NCBI RefSeq assembly: GCF_015832195.1
Contig: NC_052018.1
Coordinates: 60,387,666-60,451,665 of the forward strand
Reading direction: 5' to 3'
Origin: Motacilla alba alba
Taxonomy: Eukaryota > Chordata > Aves > Passeriformes > Motacillidae
Length of the DNA: 64,000 nt
Every line of letters begins with the position of its first letter. Position 1 is the first letter of the stretch. The position numbers and the translations under genes are program-made. Positions 1 through 12,900 of the stretch are shown here, in pieces. Below the pieces are notes generated by a model. That model saw nothing but the letters and a program-made list of their open reading frames with translations. It was not told the DNA's origin and searched no databases.

Positions 1-960
1 CCAATTACTTAGGCCAATTAAACAGCTTCCTGGGTTGTGGAGAACAATAGGATATAAAGAGGGATCAGAATTCATGTTCCTAGCTGCTTGGATATATCTG
101 CATTTTTGCCCCTCCTGTGATTTTACCAGTATTTGGTGTACAGCACAACAGGTGGAATAGTGTGTGGCTGTCTAATGAGTTCTGTGTTGGACACTTTGTC
201 TGCTGTTTCTCATTATTCCTTGGGTTTTGTTGTGCTGTGGCTCTAATTAATTGCATATATTTCCATGGATCACAGAAAGAAGCTTCCTTGATGAAGTTGA
301 AAAAACTGCTTCCAAAAATGTTAATTGTTTGGAGAACTTCTGAAATTTATTGATCTTTACACAAGACAGGATCATAATTGATTTGCTAGGCACAAATTGT
401 GCAAGGAGCAACTCAAATTGGATTCAGAGGAAGGGGAAGGTGCAGGAGTCCTGTTGGTGTGCAGTGTAGTCAGAAGGGTGATGATGTGTAAAAGGTATGT
501 TTGGTAGGGATGATGTCTCTTGCCTGCTTCAGTCAAAGGTGGGTACTTAGAGGGAGGTATTCACATGGATTGTGCTTTGAAGTTGGCCGTCTTCTCGGTT
601 CTCCCCATTTCTCCTTTGCTTAGCACACAGCTCATCTCATCCTTACATTCACATCTCTCCAAAACCAGGAATATCTAAACATTTTTTACAATATTTTGGT
701 AGTTTCTGCAAATATCAACATAAATTACTTAGGAACAGTTTTTCTTATGCATCTTTTTTACTCCTTATGAAAACATTGGTTTGAAAAACATACCTCTTTT
801 TAGTCCCTTAACTTTCTTTTACCAATATGTCTGGTGTGTTTGTAGTGTTGTAATGTCCATATGGTCTAGTTTTGCTAGAAATTGAGGATTATGACTTGAA
901 ATGAAAAACTGCAGAAATGGGAGAAACCTTATAATAAAATAGAGGTGATGTAATACCCTC

Positions 961-1080
961 CAAATCATAGAAGAGCAGGGCTTGAAGTGACACTAAGAGG
1001 TCATTTAATCTATCTATCAGTTCTGAGACAGTATAAGGCAGACCTAACATTCATGGCAGATGTTCATCTGTCCTGTAGTA
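961..1080 (-). repeat. Old CR1-like LINE 3' fragment
   Basis: On the + strand the stretch reads as the antisense of a CR1 3' end: a degraded ATCATAGAA start, then AGAGGTCATTTAATC, then a CAGTATAAGGCAGACC-like segment and GGCAGATGTTCATCTGTCC. The order matches the 3' untranslated and last coding region of ancient sauropsid CR1 families. It is short and heavily diverged, so the subfamily cannot be named. Homology was judged by eye; a repeat-library search could move the borders by tens of bases. Confidence 0.45.
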
Positions 1081-1149
1081 GTAACAGACTGAGCAAAAAA
1101 GAATTATTTATACTTACTCTTTCCCCTTCTCTCCCCAAAGCTTTGTGCA

Positions 1150-2880
1150 AGCTGAACTCTACATAGAATTGGTGTGAGAGGATATATGGATTCCCTCAGG
1201 ATTATTTCAAGTTTCTGAGTTACTTGTGTTGTTTGGAAACTCCCATGTTTTCTGTCAAAATAGTCTAATGATGTTTGTGTATTTTTGAGTGTAATATCCC
1301 ATTTTAATTTTATCTGGCTGTCAGTTGTTCAGGTGTATTTCTTCCTGAAATGATTATTTTTCTGTGTTGGCTTTGTAACCAGTGTCTTCTCTTCTTTGGC
1401 ATTGAGCAGTTTGGTTTAAGAATGTGTAGCATTTCATTTTCATACTTGACAGTATTTCTGGTGTGTAATCAGTTTCAGTTTTCCTTTTTTTATTCAATCT
1501 CTTTTTGCTTGAAAGAGCTTAGCAGAAAAAAGAAAAACAACTGTGGGTAGGAGTGTAGAAGTGAGAAGGGGAAGAATGTGTTCAAGAAATGGTAGTACGC
1601 AGCAGAAGGGCTGGGTTTAGCTGAAATGTCAGGTTAGATATGAAGTGAACAGTGTGGCCTTAAGTAAAGATTTATATTCTTTGAAGAATAAAGGGAACAT
1701 ATGTTTCAGAATTTTACGTGTGGTATCTGCAGCTCTTTAATCTAAACTGAAGGTTGTAAATGAATGTCAGATGAATAGCATCTTTCTAAAGGGAACAATA
1801 CCTGAAATTGGAATTGCAGATACCTTGTTGCTAAAATGAGTCTTTGGGTTTGTTTGCTTCATTTTCCCTTTTGGTTATGTCAGTGAGAAACATCTGTCTT
1901 TGCTGCTAAATGACCTTTTCTGACTAGGCCAAGTGATTTTGACTGAGTGGACTGTCTTGAGCCCTCAACAGCTGCAGGAAGGTGCTGATGTAAGTTGCCA
2001 CCTTGGAGAAGGTTTAGATGTTAATATACTCAAATAGCTGTTGCCCCCAGAAATAGCTTATTCAGACTTAGAGAAAAGATTCACTGTAGCTGTACTACTT
2101 CAGTGTTTATGAAAGTAGTGATTCCCTTCTCTTTCCTTCCGATCTAATCTGATTGCTAATTTTACTTCTGTTCTAGATTTAGTAATTTTAGGAAGTTGGT
2201 AATACTCTGTTTTGGGTTGTGCCCGAAGGGGGCTCATTAATCCTGAAGATCCTCTCTAACAATAAAGAAGTTTCTTTGAAGTGCGTTTAGATAGCTGTGT
2301 TGGTGTTTTTGCATGATGGCTGATGTGGGGTCTCTTAAAGACTGGGAAATAAGAGGTGGGCATAGAAGTGGAAAGAAGCCAAGAGTTTTCAGATAGAGAG
2401 AATTTGAAAATATAATGGTTTCTGCTGTGGGAGAGGGAAGGCAGTTCTATCAATATGACATTATCAGATTTCCTGTTGAATAATTTTTTTTTTTATGAGA
2501 AATACCGAAGAAGTGGATCATCTTTCCTGCTTTCATATTTCTCAGACCAGATATGTCTCACATGCTGATTTAAAATTTAATTTTAAATGGTGTGATATTA
2601 AGAGAAAATTATGGTCATATATTGAAAACACATCTTCTTTGTATAGAAACTGAAAGTTCTGGATAGTAGTTATACTAAAACTATGCCTTTAATTCTGAAC
2701 ATCCTACATGATTTGTTGCAGAGGTGTTCATACCCATGGTTAATCCTACTTCTTTATTTCTGCACTTACGTAGAGGTGTGTTATATGCATGTGTTTGAGC
2801 TGAGATGCTCTGGGATGTTTCGTAGTCTGCCAGGATTTGTGGAAGAATTTGTCCCATTTGTTGTGATTGCAAGAAGAGTA
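1150..2880. other. Intron, nothing recognised
   Basis: AT-rich intronic sequence with scattered short T-runs. I see no convincing exon, RNA gene, repeat family or tandem repeat. The short open frames have no recognisable protein motif. Confidence 0.6.
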
Positions 2881-2888
2881 ATGAAGAC

Positions 2889-2995
2889 TTAGTGACTTCT
2901 GCCAGTTTTGAGAAGTAGGTGAAGGCTCTAGGATGAACCAGAATTTGACCTGGTTGAAACCCAGGTCTGACTTTTCTGACCCTGAGTGAGCCACA
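2889..2995 (-). repeat. MIR/CORE-SINE-like copy, antisense
   Basis: The + strand reads GAAGTAGGTGAAGGCTCTAG, then ACCAGAATTTGACCTGGTTG and AAACCCAGGTCTGACTTTTC. This is the antisense order of the core and tRNA-like head of MIR/CORE-SINEs. On the minus strand GGGTTTCAACC sits where the RNA polymerase III B box (GGTTCRANNCC) belongs. The copy is diverged and has lost its far 3' end. Known family: ancient tRNA-derived SINEs shared by amniotes. The assignment is by eye. Confidence 0.5.
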
Positions 2996-3825
2996 GTGAA
3001 CTTTATATTAACATTGATATACATTTTTTGGAGGTCATTTCTCTAGAGCTCTTCGGAAGTCATTCCCAAATTTCTGCAAAGTTTTAAGTTTGTTTAAAAT
3101 ATGTAGTAATTACAGCTGACAGTATTTTAAAATCAGCATAGCTTTTAAATTATAATAACAGAAAGTTATTTTGCTTTCAAAATGTTTGTATAAATACATA
3201 TATGTTGATCATTTTTTTTAATTATAGAAATTAAAATTCAAGGATTAACAGATCCCTTAATACTTTAAATTTTTGACTTGCTATGTTTGTTTCAGTACAG
3301 CTGTTACATGCTAAGTGCACTAGTAGTTTTAGAATTACTTGAAGGGTGCTACCGCCACTACCTTCAAAGTGAAATTTACAACTCATCTGGTTTTTGTCCT
3401 GTTAATTCTAAAATCTAGATGAAATGTAATCCCAGGAGTGTCGTTTTGCTGTTGCAATGTAGTCTTTTTCAGCTGATACATGATTTAGTTGGAAACAAAT
3501 TAGCAGTTATGAATGCCTAAAGAAAGCAATTTAATAAACAAGATTTTTGTAAGACCTAATCAGAATTGTAAAATGATACTTGGGAATCAGTTACATTATA
3601 CAATAGAGCGGGTGTGAATTGTAGGCATGTGTGTGGATTCATGGTTTCTAGTCACATTGTTTTCTCAAGTGATACAAGGGCTTCAACCTTCAGTTTACTG
3701 TTTCTTCTAATTTATAACTTAACTATTAAATGTTTTCAGTCAATAATGAAAATTCCCACTCATAACTGTAATTTGTTCTGGTGATTAATTTCAATTTTTA
3801 TTTTAGCTACTTACAACATCCACTT

Positions 3826-3841
3826 CCCCCCCCCCCCCCCC
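3826..3841 (+). repeat. Homopolymer C16 tract
   Basis: There are sixteen consecutive C residues, followed by GCCTTCC. Lengths of such tracts are often misread in assemblies, so the true number may differ. The complementary G-run would be able to form a G-rich structure. Confidence 0.95.
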
Positions 3842-4184
3842 GCCTTCCATTTTCTAGTGCTTTAAATCACCTGTTGCTGGTGAATTTTTGTTTCCTTTGC
3901 TCCTGCCCAGGAAGTTAGCTCCATGCTGCTGACAGTGTCTGTGTTGATGAGAAAGGTCACTATAAATGACAAATAATCACAGGCAGGTACTCACCAAGAT
4001 TCTATTGCTCCAGCTCCACAATATGGGTGTATAGCTCCACATTCATTATCTGTAGTAGACACCTAGCAGACCCTTGGGCTGAGCTGACTCTGCTGGTGTG
4101 TCTCTAACTGGTACACTTTATTTTTGCGATGTTCAACCAATGTGATGCAGAGATCATTATGGAATGATGGTTAAAAAAAAATGA

Positions 4185-4209
4185 TGAATTGGTTTGTTTC
4201 CAGGTAACT
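4185..4209 (+). promoter_or_regulatory. Acceptor-donor juxtaposition (recursive-splice-like)
   Basis: GGTTTGTTTCCAG is followed directly by GTAACT, with the junction at 4203|4204. A pyrimidine-rich acceptor abutting a donor is the shape of a recursive-splicing site. The donor half is imperfect (GTAACT instead of GTAAGT) and the tract is short, so chance is quite possible. Confidence 0.2.
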
Positions 4210-5559
4210 TAAAATTTTGCACTATTTGCAACCAAGTTTTTTTAGCCTCTACAGGAAGCAGTTTTAATATAGAAAATATGTTACAAGAGAAGTTTCTTGG
4301 CAGTTGAGAAGTGACAGGGCTTCTGTTATAGAGCTAAGTTTGCATTCCAATTACCCTGATGCTAAATATATGCCTTTAGGAATTCTGCATATATTGCCTC
4401 TAGCTAGGGGCTTTCCCCTGTTTTCTTATTTTAATTAAGACCATTTTTTACCTATTAAAAAAAAAAAAAGGTTAGGCTTGAAAAGAGAAGATGCTGAATT
4501 AATCAGTATAAGCTACTTGCTGTGAAACTAGAAACCAACAAATAAAGAAAACCAGTGCTTTACACTGCTTTTTAGTGTTCCAGTCTGCTATCCCGTGTTA
4601 TAAGTAGGGTGACTGATTCTCTCCTTTTTCTGAACTCTTGCTGGTGTGGCAGAAGGATATAGCTTAAAACTCTGGCAAATATTTCTAAGTGTGGACAGAA
4701 CTTTCTGAACCTCCCTTAGTTGAAATTTCATGTTATGGCTATGGAAAAGGAAAACAGTTAATTGCTTTTGTTTGCCTGGTGGAGTTTTCCATTCTTTTAC
4801 TCTTTCATGCATCCCTATTTCAGTAATCTATCAATTTTGTCAATGATACTTGTTTTGGTGTCCCCCTGTCCATGTCTCGCCTCCTCCCCAGTTTTATTCA
4901 TCATGAACTCAGACACCTGCAAAAAGGGAAGAAAATTGCACAAAGCCACTCAAGTGGCCGAGCACTTTGCAGAGAAGAATGAAGATAATATTTGACGGTA
5001 GTTCGGGATGAGAGTAAGAACTGAGGGGTAGGAAGAGAAAAGAGGCTGTGTTGTTGCTAGGTTCTAATGTTACCTGGACTCTGATTTGTTCGGGAATTGC
5101 TCCAGCGAGGTCAATTACAAATACCAGCAGTAAGTATAATTCAGTTTTTGAAGAGTTGTCATTTGGTTTTTTTAGTAATCTGAGTGTAATCTCAGAATAT
5201 AGTCTAGAAATTTTACATTTGCTTCATTCATGAACACTTGATGAAATCTAGTGTATAAGGCTGAATTTGAGCAGTTCAGGGGCTTATTTTTGACCTTATC
5301 TTCGAAAGAGGTGATTTTTTTAAAAGGCATTAATACTGTTCCAAGTGATCTAGCAGCAGAAATTTAAGGTCATCTTTTCTCTTTTTTTTTCACTCCTTTT
5401 AAAGGTGCTTCTAGGGACCTTTTTTCTTTGGAATGTAGGTTTCTGAAAGTTTAGAGTACCTTGTTGCAGCCTGGTGATGCAGTTTCTCCTTTTCAATATC
5501 TTTTAGAGGTTTGGGGTTTTTTCCTCCCTTAACCTACCCTTGACTCCCAGTCCTGTTTC

Positions 5560-5770
5560 TTGTTGCCTAATAACTGATATCAGTCTCCCCAAAGTCATCA
5601 TGTGTCTTTCCTTGTTAAAAGTGCATATAACACTTGTTGTTATGAGAGTGAAAACCCAGTCACAGGAAGGTGAAGTGTTGTGCTCATGTTTGCATATCAG
5701 GTCAGCTGCTGAGCCAGGAATAGAAGTCCTGTCTCATGACTCAGTGCCCTAACCGCTGGCCTGCGCCGCC
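5560..5770 (-). repeat. MIR/CORE-SINE-like copy, antisense
   Basis: Read on the minus strand from about 5770, the sequence begins GGCCAGCGGTTAGGGCACTG, like the A-box side of a tRNA-derived SINE. It then passes ACTTCTATTCCTGGCTCAGC, a diverged B box, and ACTTCACCTTCCTGTGACTG, which matches the CORE segment of MIR-type elements. These three landmarks are in the right order and spacing. The head contains several surviving CpGs. The subfamily (for example an amniote MIR type) cannot be settled without a library search. Confidence 0.55.
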
Positions 5771-5975
5771 TCTCCGGAGCACCGGTCTTTTCCAAGAATA
5801 TAGTAGCGGTGGGTATAGGAGTAACTACAGCAAATATAGGAGCTTTGCTTCCTACTCTGGCAGGGCTCCAAGGCTTATACACAGCTTATAAGACAAGGGG
5901 AGAAAAAAAAGCTTTCTAAAGGAGCTCCTAGATAAGTTCTGTGAAGTTACGGTTTGCTTTGCTTTGTTTAAAAAC

Positions 5976-6014
5976 AGCAGCAGCAAAAAAAAAAAACAAA
6001 AAACCCAAAAACAA
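5976..6014 (+). repeat. A-rich simple tract
   Basis: A run of (CAG)n-like triplets passes into a long A-run and then CA-rich sequence. It is a low-complexity stretch, possibly the decayed tail of a retroposon, but no body of an element is recognisable next to it. Confidence 0.7.
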
Positions 6015-6199
6015 CAACTAATTGAAAATAGCTTTCCTGAAGGCTTAGAATGTGGAAAAAAAGTTCCATGTGTTTGAAAGTCAAACTTTGCTCTACAAAT
6101 AACCTTAAGAGCGGCCTGTGATTAAATCTTTTGTATATTCAACAACAAACTCATTTTATGCAACCGCAACTATGATAAAATTGAATTAAATGAACCTGC

Positions 6200-6620
6200 C
6201 TCTAAGAAAAGATACTGAATAGCTGAGTAGCGCATTATTCAATGAATGGAAATCAGGGAGGCTGGCTGAAACTGTTGGGAAATGGTTTTAACATTCTATC
6301 GGGCTAAAGAGCAATTCTGTGAAATCACTGTATTTGTTTCCCCCCTACCTCCCCGCCCTCATTTTTTAAATAGCAGTGCTCTTCATACTGTCAGAATTCA
6401 GTGTTGTGACACCCCTACTCAAAAGTTATGACAGCAGTGTAATGACAGCTACTGCCTCTTGAGAATCAATCAGGCAATTAATTTTGTAAATGAAATGCTG
6501 ATTATACAAAGCTTCACATGAGAGGCCCAGTGATTAAAATCAATTTAACAAATTGTTTCAGGTGGGACTTGATTAATAATTTGCCATAAATGCTGAGGAT
6601 ATATGACCAGCATACCTTTC
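6200..6620. promoter_or_regulatory. Candidate conserved enhancer-like block
   Basis: An AT-rich but high-complexity block packed with homeodomain-type TAAT/ATTA cores: CAGGCAATTAATTTTG, GATTAAAATCAATTTAAC and TTGATTAATAATTTGCC. It also holds E-box-like CAGGTG and GACAGCAGTG motifs. It lacks the T-runs and simple repeats of its surroundings. ARID1B introns lie in a developmental locus where non-coding elements are plausible. Only the motif content is seen; conservation is not tested. Confidence 0.3.
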
Positions 6621-6626
6621 TGCGAG

Positions 6627-6664
6627 TATGTGTGCGTCTGTGTGTATCTGTGTGTCTGTGTGTT
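6627..6664 (+). repeat. Imperfect (TG)n microsatellite
   Basis: TGTG-rich sequence interrupted by C and A (TGTGCGTCTG, TGTGTATCTG, TGTGTCTGTG). It is followed by a short AT alternation (TATATATATCG). It is an ordinary degenerate dinucleotide repeat. Confidence 0.85.
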
Positions 6665-9159
6665 AATATAGAACTATATATATCGCTGGGAGTGGAAAAA
6701 ATCTGCAGCTAACTGTATGTACTTTTGGCTTGTGACCTAGATGTGATTGGTTGTACCTTTTTGTGGGTACTCTGTCATCCCCAGTGTTCACAATGTCACT
6801 TTCTCAGCTAGCGTTCTCTCCGGCAATGGAATACGTCTAACTTTTAATTTTATATCTGTGAGTAAAGCCAAGTAGTTGAAAAAGTGTATTCAGATCCACG
6901 CGAATATTAAGTTTAGGAAGTTTTTTCTTTAAGATTTAAAGTGGATGTGGGATTTTTTTTTCCATATACATCCCTCCCCCCCGTCACTTATATTTAGGAC
7001 ATTGTGCATTTTCCCCCTCTTACTGCAATACTTCTCTGCAGGCAGCCTTCCTGCAGAGCTCCCCTCGTTCCACTCAGGGCAGTGCTCTATTCCTTGGCTG
7101 ACAGACACTATTTTTAGTACATCCTTTTCTGTCCATCTAACGCCGTGTTTGTGTAAGAGCTGTACAAAGTAGGTAAGGGAATTTTTTTTTCTGAGTTCCA
7201 GATGGCAGCCATGCACAGTGAGTGAAGGTGTTTACTTGTCTAGGAAGCTGAGAACCTCATTGCCAGACAAAATAGAAGTAACTGGTATTCTGGGTGGGGC
7301 TTTGCTTTTTTAAACTTGGTTTTCTGGGTTTATGAATGGATTTTCTCTTCCTTGTTGAGCCATAGCCTTGGCTACTGAGGAGGCCTTAAAGCTTTGAGGC
7401 ATCCAGTGGTAAATCTAGCCTGAGAACTTTAGGTTACTATTTTCCCTTGCTGTCTGCCTTGCTTTCCTGCTGGGGGTTACTATTTTGACAGTCGAAATGC
7501 CAGACTGAGAGCTCTGCCTATGTCTGACCGTGCTCCAGTGTCAAAGCTGTTGTATTGGTGCAAAACCATCCAACACAGGCTTCTAGTCCAGACTGGATTG
7601 TGGATTGTGGAGCAGCCAAAGCATGGTCATGATATGGCAGCACATAGGAGAAGCAGCTGGAATGAGTGACCTGTTGTGTAGTGGCAGATAAGTTTGCTAG
7701 AAGACATTTTAAAGAACCCCTGAATTCTGCTGCACTTGAAATTGCTGCAGACTTGGTGAGGAGGGGAGTAGAGCTTCTGCATGCCTGAAGAAAAGTGGGC
7801 ATCCTTCTCTGTAGAGGCATCCAGGTTGGAGAAAACTAATCTAAAGACAGGGCTATGATTCCTGAGTACTTCCTGGAGAAAATTTGGTATTAGGAAAGTG
7901 GGTTACAGAAGAAAACTGAATGTTCAGGTGTGATGAGGACAGGTGGCACACAATAAGCAGACTTCAGAGTAACCTATTAGCTGTCAGTAGCTGGCAATGA
8001 CAAAGGCAATTTGAGGGGCAACGGTTCTGGGCTGTATATCCATGTGAACTTGTCAGAAAGCTAGGATTGTTTTAGCCATCAGCTGTGTTAATGTGTATAA
8101 GTGCTTCTTGATGTTGTCTTAACCTTTGTATGCACTTGTAGTGGCAACTGAAGAGGTTAGTTATGTACGCTTCATTAAAAACAGGTTTCTTTTCTTTGCA
8201 ATGTTTGTTGTGATTTGTTCTTTCAGTAGTTCTTTAGTTTTATCTATATGCAAAATTATAAATAGAGAATGGCTGATACACAGGCTTTACAGTTTTTGGG
8301 TTGTATGTGTTTTTGGGTGAGGACTCAGAAGAAGACTGAAAAACAGTATATCCTTCTACCTCACCCTGCAGAAACAGTTGATTGTATAAATTATTTGTAA
8401 ATGGTTTAGGCAAGTAGTAGTTTTGGGGGGCATAGCTTTGATTTTTTTTTCTTTCGCCTTGTTAATTACTTACTTTCTGTTTGAGTGGGAAATAATCTTT
8501 CTGATGTCTCCCTGCAGCTGAAATCAGACAGTATGCAGAGCCTTTAAGACAAGCAAAATGGCTATTTATGTTAAAACTCTGCTAGTGTGTGCGTCTTCAT
8601 TTACTGGATTTTCTTTCATCATAGACTTATATTGAACTCAACTTTTTGTTTTTGCTTATTGTGTTTGTGCAACTGCCTTTTTAAATTAAAATTTTAGTAA
8701 AACAGACAGTAGGTTTCCTTTTTCAAAAAAATAGAAAGCGTGTTTACTAGTCACCTCTCGGCTTTATTATTAATGTTAGAATTTAATGCTGTACGCTCAT
8801 ATTTTTTTAATAGTTGCTTGCAACTTTCTTAAATGGTTATTGAAACACACATGACAAGAGTTGTTTTGATACTTCCTCTTTTGTCACGTAAAAATGTTGG
8901 CTGAGGCGTCCTTGTACATGTTCATACAAATGATGACATTATCTAGGAGTGGATTATCTTTTCCGCAGTTCCATCCTCAAGCCAGCTGTGTTATTGTATT
9001 ATAGTGAATACTTGTGATTATCTTCAGTGATAAATTTGTGACTTGGTGCCTGACATAGAGTTGAGAGCTCCATGCCTGTCTTCCTTGGAATGTCGGTCAC
9101 CGATTGTCAGCTGTCTTTACTTATTATGATGTTTCAAGGCTTTGGTTTTTACACAGAGA

Positions 9160-9213
9160 CGTGTGGGGGTTTTTTGGTTTTTTTTTGTTTTTCTTTTTTT
9201 TCTTTTTTTTTTA
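9160..9213 (+). repeat. T-rich low-complexity tract
   Basis: GTGGGGG is followed by about 45 bases of T with single G and C interruptions. It is one of several T/G-rich tracts on this strand of the gene. No retroposon body is visible beside it in either direction. Confidence 0.8.
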
Positions 9214-9539
9214 ATATGGAGACAGAAGCTTTGGCTGCAGATCAATGAATAAACAAAGAGTTATTGTATTCCTAGCTCTAGGAGTTTGAGGGGAAGCCTA
9301 CTTGAGAGTGTTGAGTTCATGTTGTTTTGTTACAGGCACAAATGATGGAGCATTACTTGGGATGCTTTGTGGCTTATAGTTGCTTTAAATCGCTGCATTT
9401 GCTGTTGTCAGCCAAACTAATGCCTCTTTCAATTTTTTTCTTGTTTAAACAAAAAAAAGCACACTTTCACTTGAAAAGTAGTTACATCTCTCATGTAAAT
9501 ACTTATCTTCCAGTGAATTGCTCTGTCTGCCTTGTAGAA

Positions 9540-9730
9540 AAGAGCACTAGCTGAATGGGATTCACATCTAAATCCCATTGTGACCTTATTCAAGTGTCTC
9601 CCACTCCTCCCTGTCTTGAGATTTTAGTGGTGAAGGTCTTTGTCGCATCTTTAAATGGAGGTGTTAGTTGTATTTTGGGCCAGTGACTGGTGTTGTTCAT
9701 ATCCATAAATATCATTAAAATAAACATTTT
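9540..9730 (+). repeat. MIR/CORE-SINE-like copy, sense
   Basis: On the + strand GAGCACTAGCTGAATGGGAT is followed by CACATCTAAATCCC, at the B-box position. Next come TGTGACCTTATTCAAGTGTC and, about 70 bases on, TTTAAATGGAGGTGTTAG. This is the order of a MIR element: head, B box, CORE, then the 'aaaatggag' segment. Divergence is high. It is the third such copy within 7 kb of the upstream intron. Confidence 0.45.
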
Positions 9731-9989
9731 GTTGTTAGAAATGAAACACTAGTTGATAACTTAATAGTGGATGTTTATATGTAATGTGTGCATAACATCA
9801 GTAGTGCCTTAAAAGTAAGAGCTGGTTTTGATCAGACTGCTTCTCAAGCTATTTGCTTGTATAGCTGCCTCAGATCTGAATGTAGATGGTGTAACTGGAA
9901 AACACTGGCTAAATGACCTAAGAAAATGGTAGTGTATTTTTCTGTCACTTTAGAAAAGGCAAAATTAAATCTCCAGGTACTTCAGGGTG

Positions 9990-12900
9990 AGGTGATTTAT
10001 TTGATCATTTTTGATGGGAGGAGAGCAGGAGAGGTGGTGATACAGAGTTTACAAGTGGGTGTAGAATATTAATTTTTTCACTTCTGCATATAGCAGAAAT
10101 GTAGAGTTTATGTATTCTTCTACACAAAACATCGAAAAAAGGAGCAGCTATGAGAAAAAGGTTGTCAGTTGCTATTTGTAGGTAGTGTAGGTTTTTCAGT
10201 GTCCGACCTTTGGTATGGTTGTATTGTCAATCTAAAGACTGGGAATGAAACCTTGGCCCTGTTGAAATCATAAGCAAACCTTCCACTGGGTGTTTTCAAG
10301 GTGCTCATCAGGCACATAATAGGCAGGACCTCTTACAAAATTATTTTTTCTCACGAAGTCTGATAGTACATGTGCAAATGAATCTGATACTGACATGAGA
10401 TAGGTGCTATAATAAAGGGGTTATAAATTATGGTATTTCTGTGGACTGAAGCGAAGAAGACTGAGGTATTTTGAGGAACTGCAGATCAACTCAGTTTTAA
10501 TGAAATGCAACAAGTTGAACAGGAGGTGCGGAATAAGAAACAAAAGGCAGAATTCATCTAGGCTTGCCTAGAAGAATATGGCAGTAAAAAATAGCATGAG
10601 CAAACACTAGATAAACTGGCAAAATGGTAATGTGTGTATTAGGAGTAAAATAGCACTAGAGAAAAATTGGGCTGTTCTGTAAAGGCAGGAAAAGAAACAA
10701 ATGGATATCGATTACTTCATTGACACTAAAATAAAATTTAATAAGTGATTAAAACTTTGCACTACAGCATGTAATAGAAAGTAAAGGCATGGAAAATGTG
10801 AAAATACACACATCATCCATTCATAGTCAAACATGCACGCTGGGTTTTAGAGGAAAGTGATGCAGTTAGAGCAATGCTGTCATTTTTGGTAGATGTTAGA
10901 GAGCACTTGTGGAGTGGTTTGGTTATGATCCCTCCAGCACAAAGAGGTTGATACGTCTCATAATCATCCTGTCACTGAAATCTTGTCTTTGAAAACTCTT
11001 GGAACTGATGTTAAAGAAAATATTGGAACTTAATAAATGTTAAAGGAACCTTCAGATAAGATTATTTTATGTCTCAATTAGCAACTTCTTTTAATAAGTT
11101 TTCAAAATGCCATGGATGAGAGAAAGTCTTGCTATAAGAATGAAATCAGAAAGTCTACAAAAATGATAAAGCTGAAAACTGTGCATGCATTAAAGCTGGA
11201 AAAAGTTACATCGAAATTTTTACCTTCACTGTAAGGAGGACAGTACTTGATGAGCAGCTCTTCTTTCTTTCTGTTAAGCGTATGGCTCCAGGTCTTCCTT
11301 ACCATACACTGTTCTTAAGACAAAATTTGTCTTTTTGTTAGAGAGTTTTCAGTGGTATTGATCGTGGACATACTAAATTCTAGAATCGGTACTGTGTTGA
11401 AGAAATGATGGGGCTTTTTTGTTCATTTTTGGGGTTGGAAATTTTTCCCCTTTTTTTTAATGTTTACACAAGGGAAATGGAGTCATTGTAGGACGTTTGG
11501 CCTGGTTTTGATGGCTGTAGGTTAAATTTTTTAAAACACACAGTTTCTGAAAACACTTTCAGAGCACATCTATCATCAAATTCAGAAGTTGCTGCAGTTG
11601 TAGATATGCTGTATTTCCTGCAGTTTAGGCCACATGATTTCAAGTCAGGATGCATTAAATTGGTAGATTTTGAAATTTTTTTGGTTTAGTGAAAACTTGT
11701 GGCAGATGCAGAGGTAGAGCAGAGGTGTGCCTGAGCAGCACACAGCTACTTTAGATGGTAGGACAGTTGTCTCCTGCATTCACTACCTGTGTGATAAGTA
11801 AAGCCCTGCTCCAATAGCTCACACTGGCCCCTTCACCGCCCTGCACTGGGTGGATACCTGGAGCAGGCACATGAGCTGCCTGTGAGGATTGAAGTGTGGC
11901 TGTGGGTTTAAAGACAGCTATTATATCTGTGAAGGAGACATGCTTAGTGGTGCAAGGGCAAACTTAATTCCATGAGCTCTCAACTTCTGCAGTAATAATC
12001 TTTCTTAAGCCTGGGGGAGAGATGGCTCTTTGGTTTTGTTTTGCCTTGCAGAAATATGTTGACAGCCACTGAGTCACTGGTAGATGTCTTCACCTTTAGC
12101 TGTACTGCAAAGAGGGTTGAGATCGAATCTGAAAGGAGTCAGAAATAGCAGTGGTGACTTGCCACCCCCCCCCCACCCCATGAGGATCTACCAGTGCATA
12201 GGATGAGAAATGTTTCCTCACCAAGTCTGTCTTTTCCAACTGTAGAGGTAATAGGACACTACTGTTTGTTCTTTCCCCGAGGTCTTTGGAGGGAGGAGGG
12301 AAGAGGCAGCCCTGATAGCTAGGGTGGGTCCCTGTTGATTGTCCCAGTAATTTGTCCAGGCACAGTCACTGCCCCCTCAGTCTAGCCCTCTCATATTCAA
12401 GTATCTCCAGTCCTTGGTCCAGATTCTTGACTTCCAGTGTTCACAATAAGTTCTGAGTATGTCCAAGTCCCTTGCCTCCCAGTGACCACAGCCCCCTCGA
12501 TTCCAGTGTTGTGTGAAACACTGCAGCCCTTGATGCCTGGATTTATAGCAATATCTGAGGCTCTTCATCCCTCCACCTTTCTGAATTGGAGAATATCACC
12601 TGAGGAAAAGAGGAGTGGCTCACCTGAAGAGAACATGGAGAAGTGTAGTGATGGCAGGCTGGTGAGAAGGAGGGAAGGGAGGATGCACTGGCAGTGAGGC
12701 TCACTCTCCCAGCACACACACAGAAGCTCTGCTGCTTGGAGGTCACTAGTCCAAAGGACAGAGACTCTTTGGCCTGTATCCATGTCGCCTCCTGACCTTG
12801 TTTCCTCCTCTCCCCTTCAGCTCTTTCTGCCTCACTTCTGTCTCCATTGCTTTTTTAACGCATTGTCCCTCTTCCTTTGTCTGGCAAATTCAAGGCAGCT

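Noticed and set aside
12360..12560. Apparent tandem repetition around CCAGTG
   Set aside because: Units differ in length and sequence too much to call a tandem repeat by eye.
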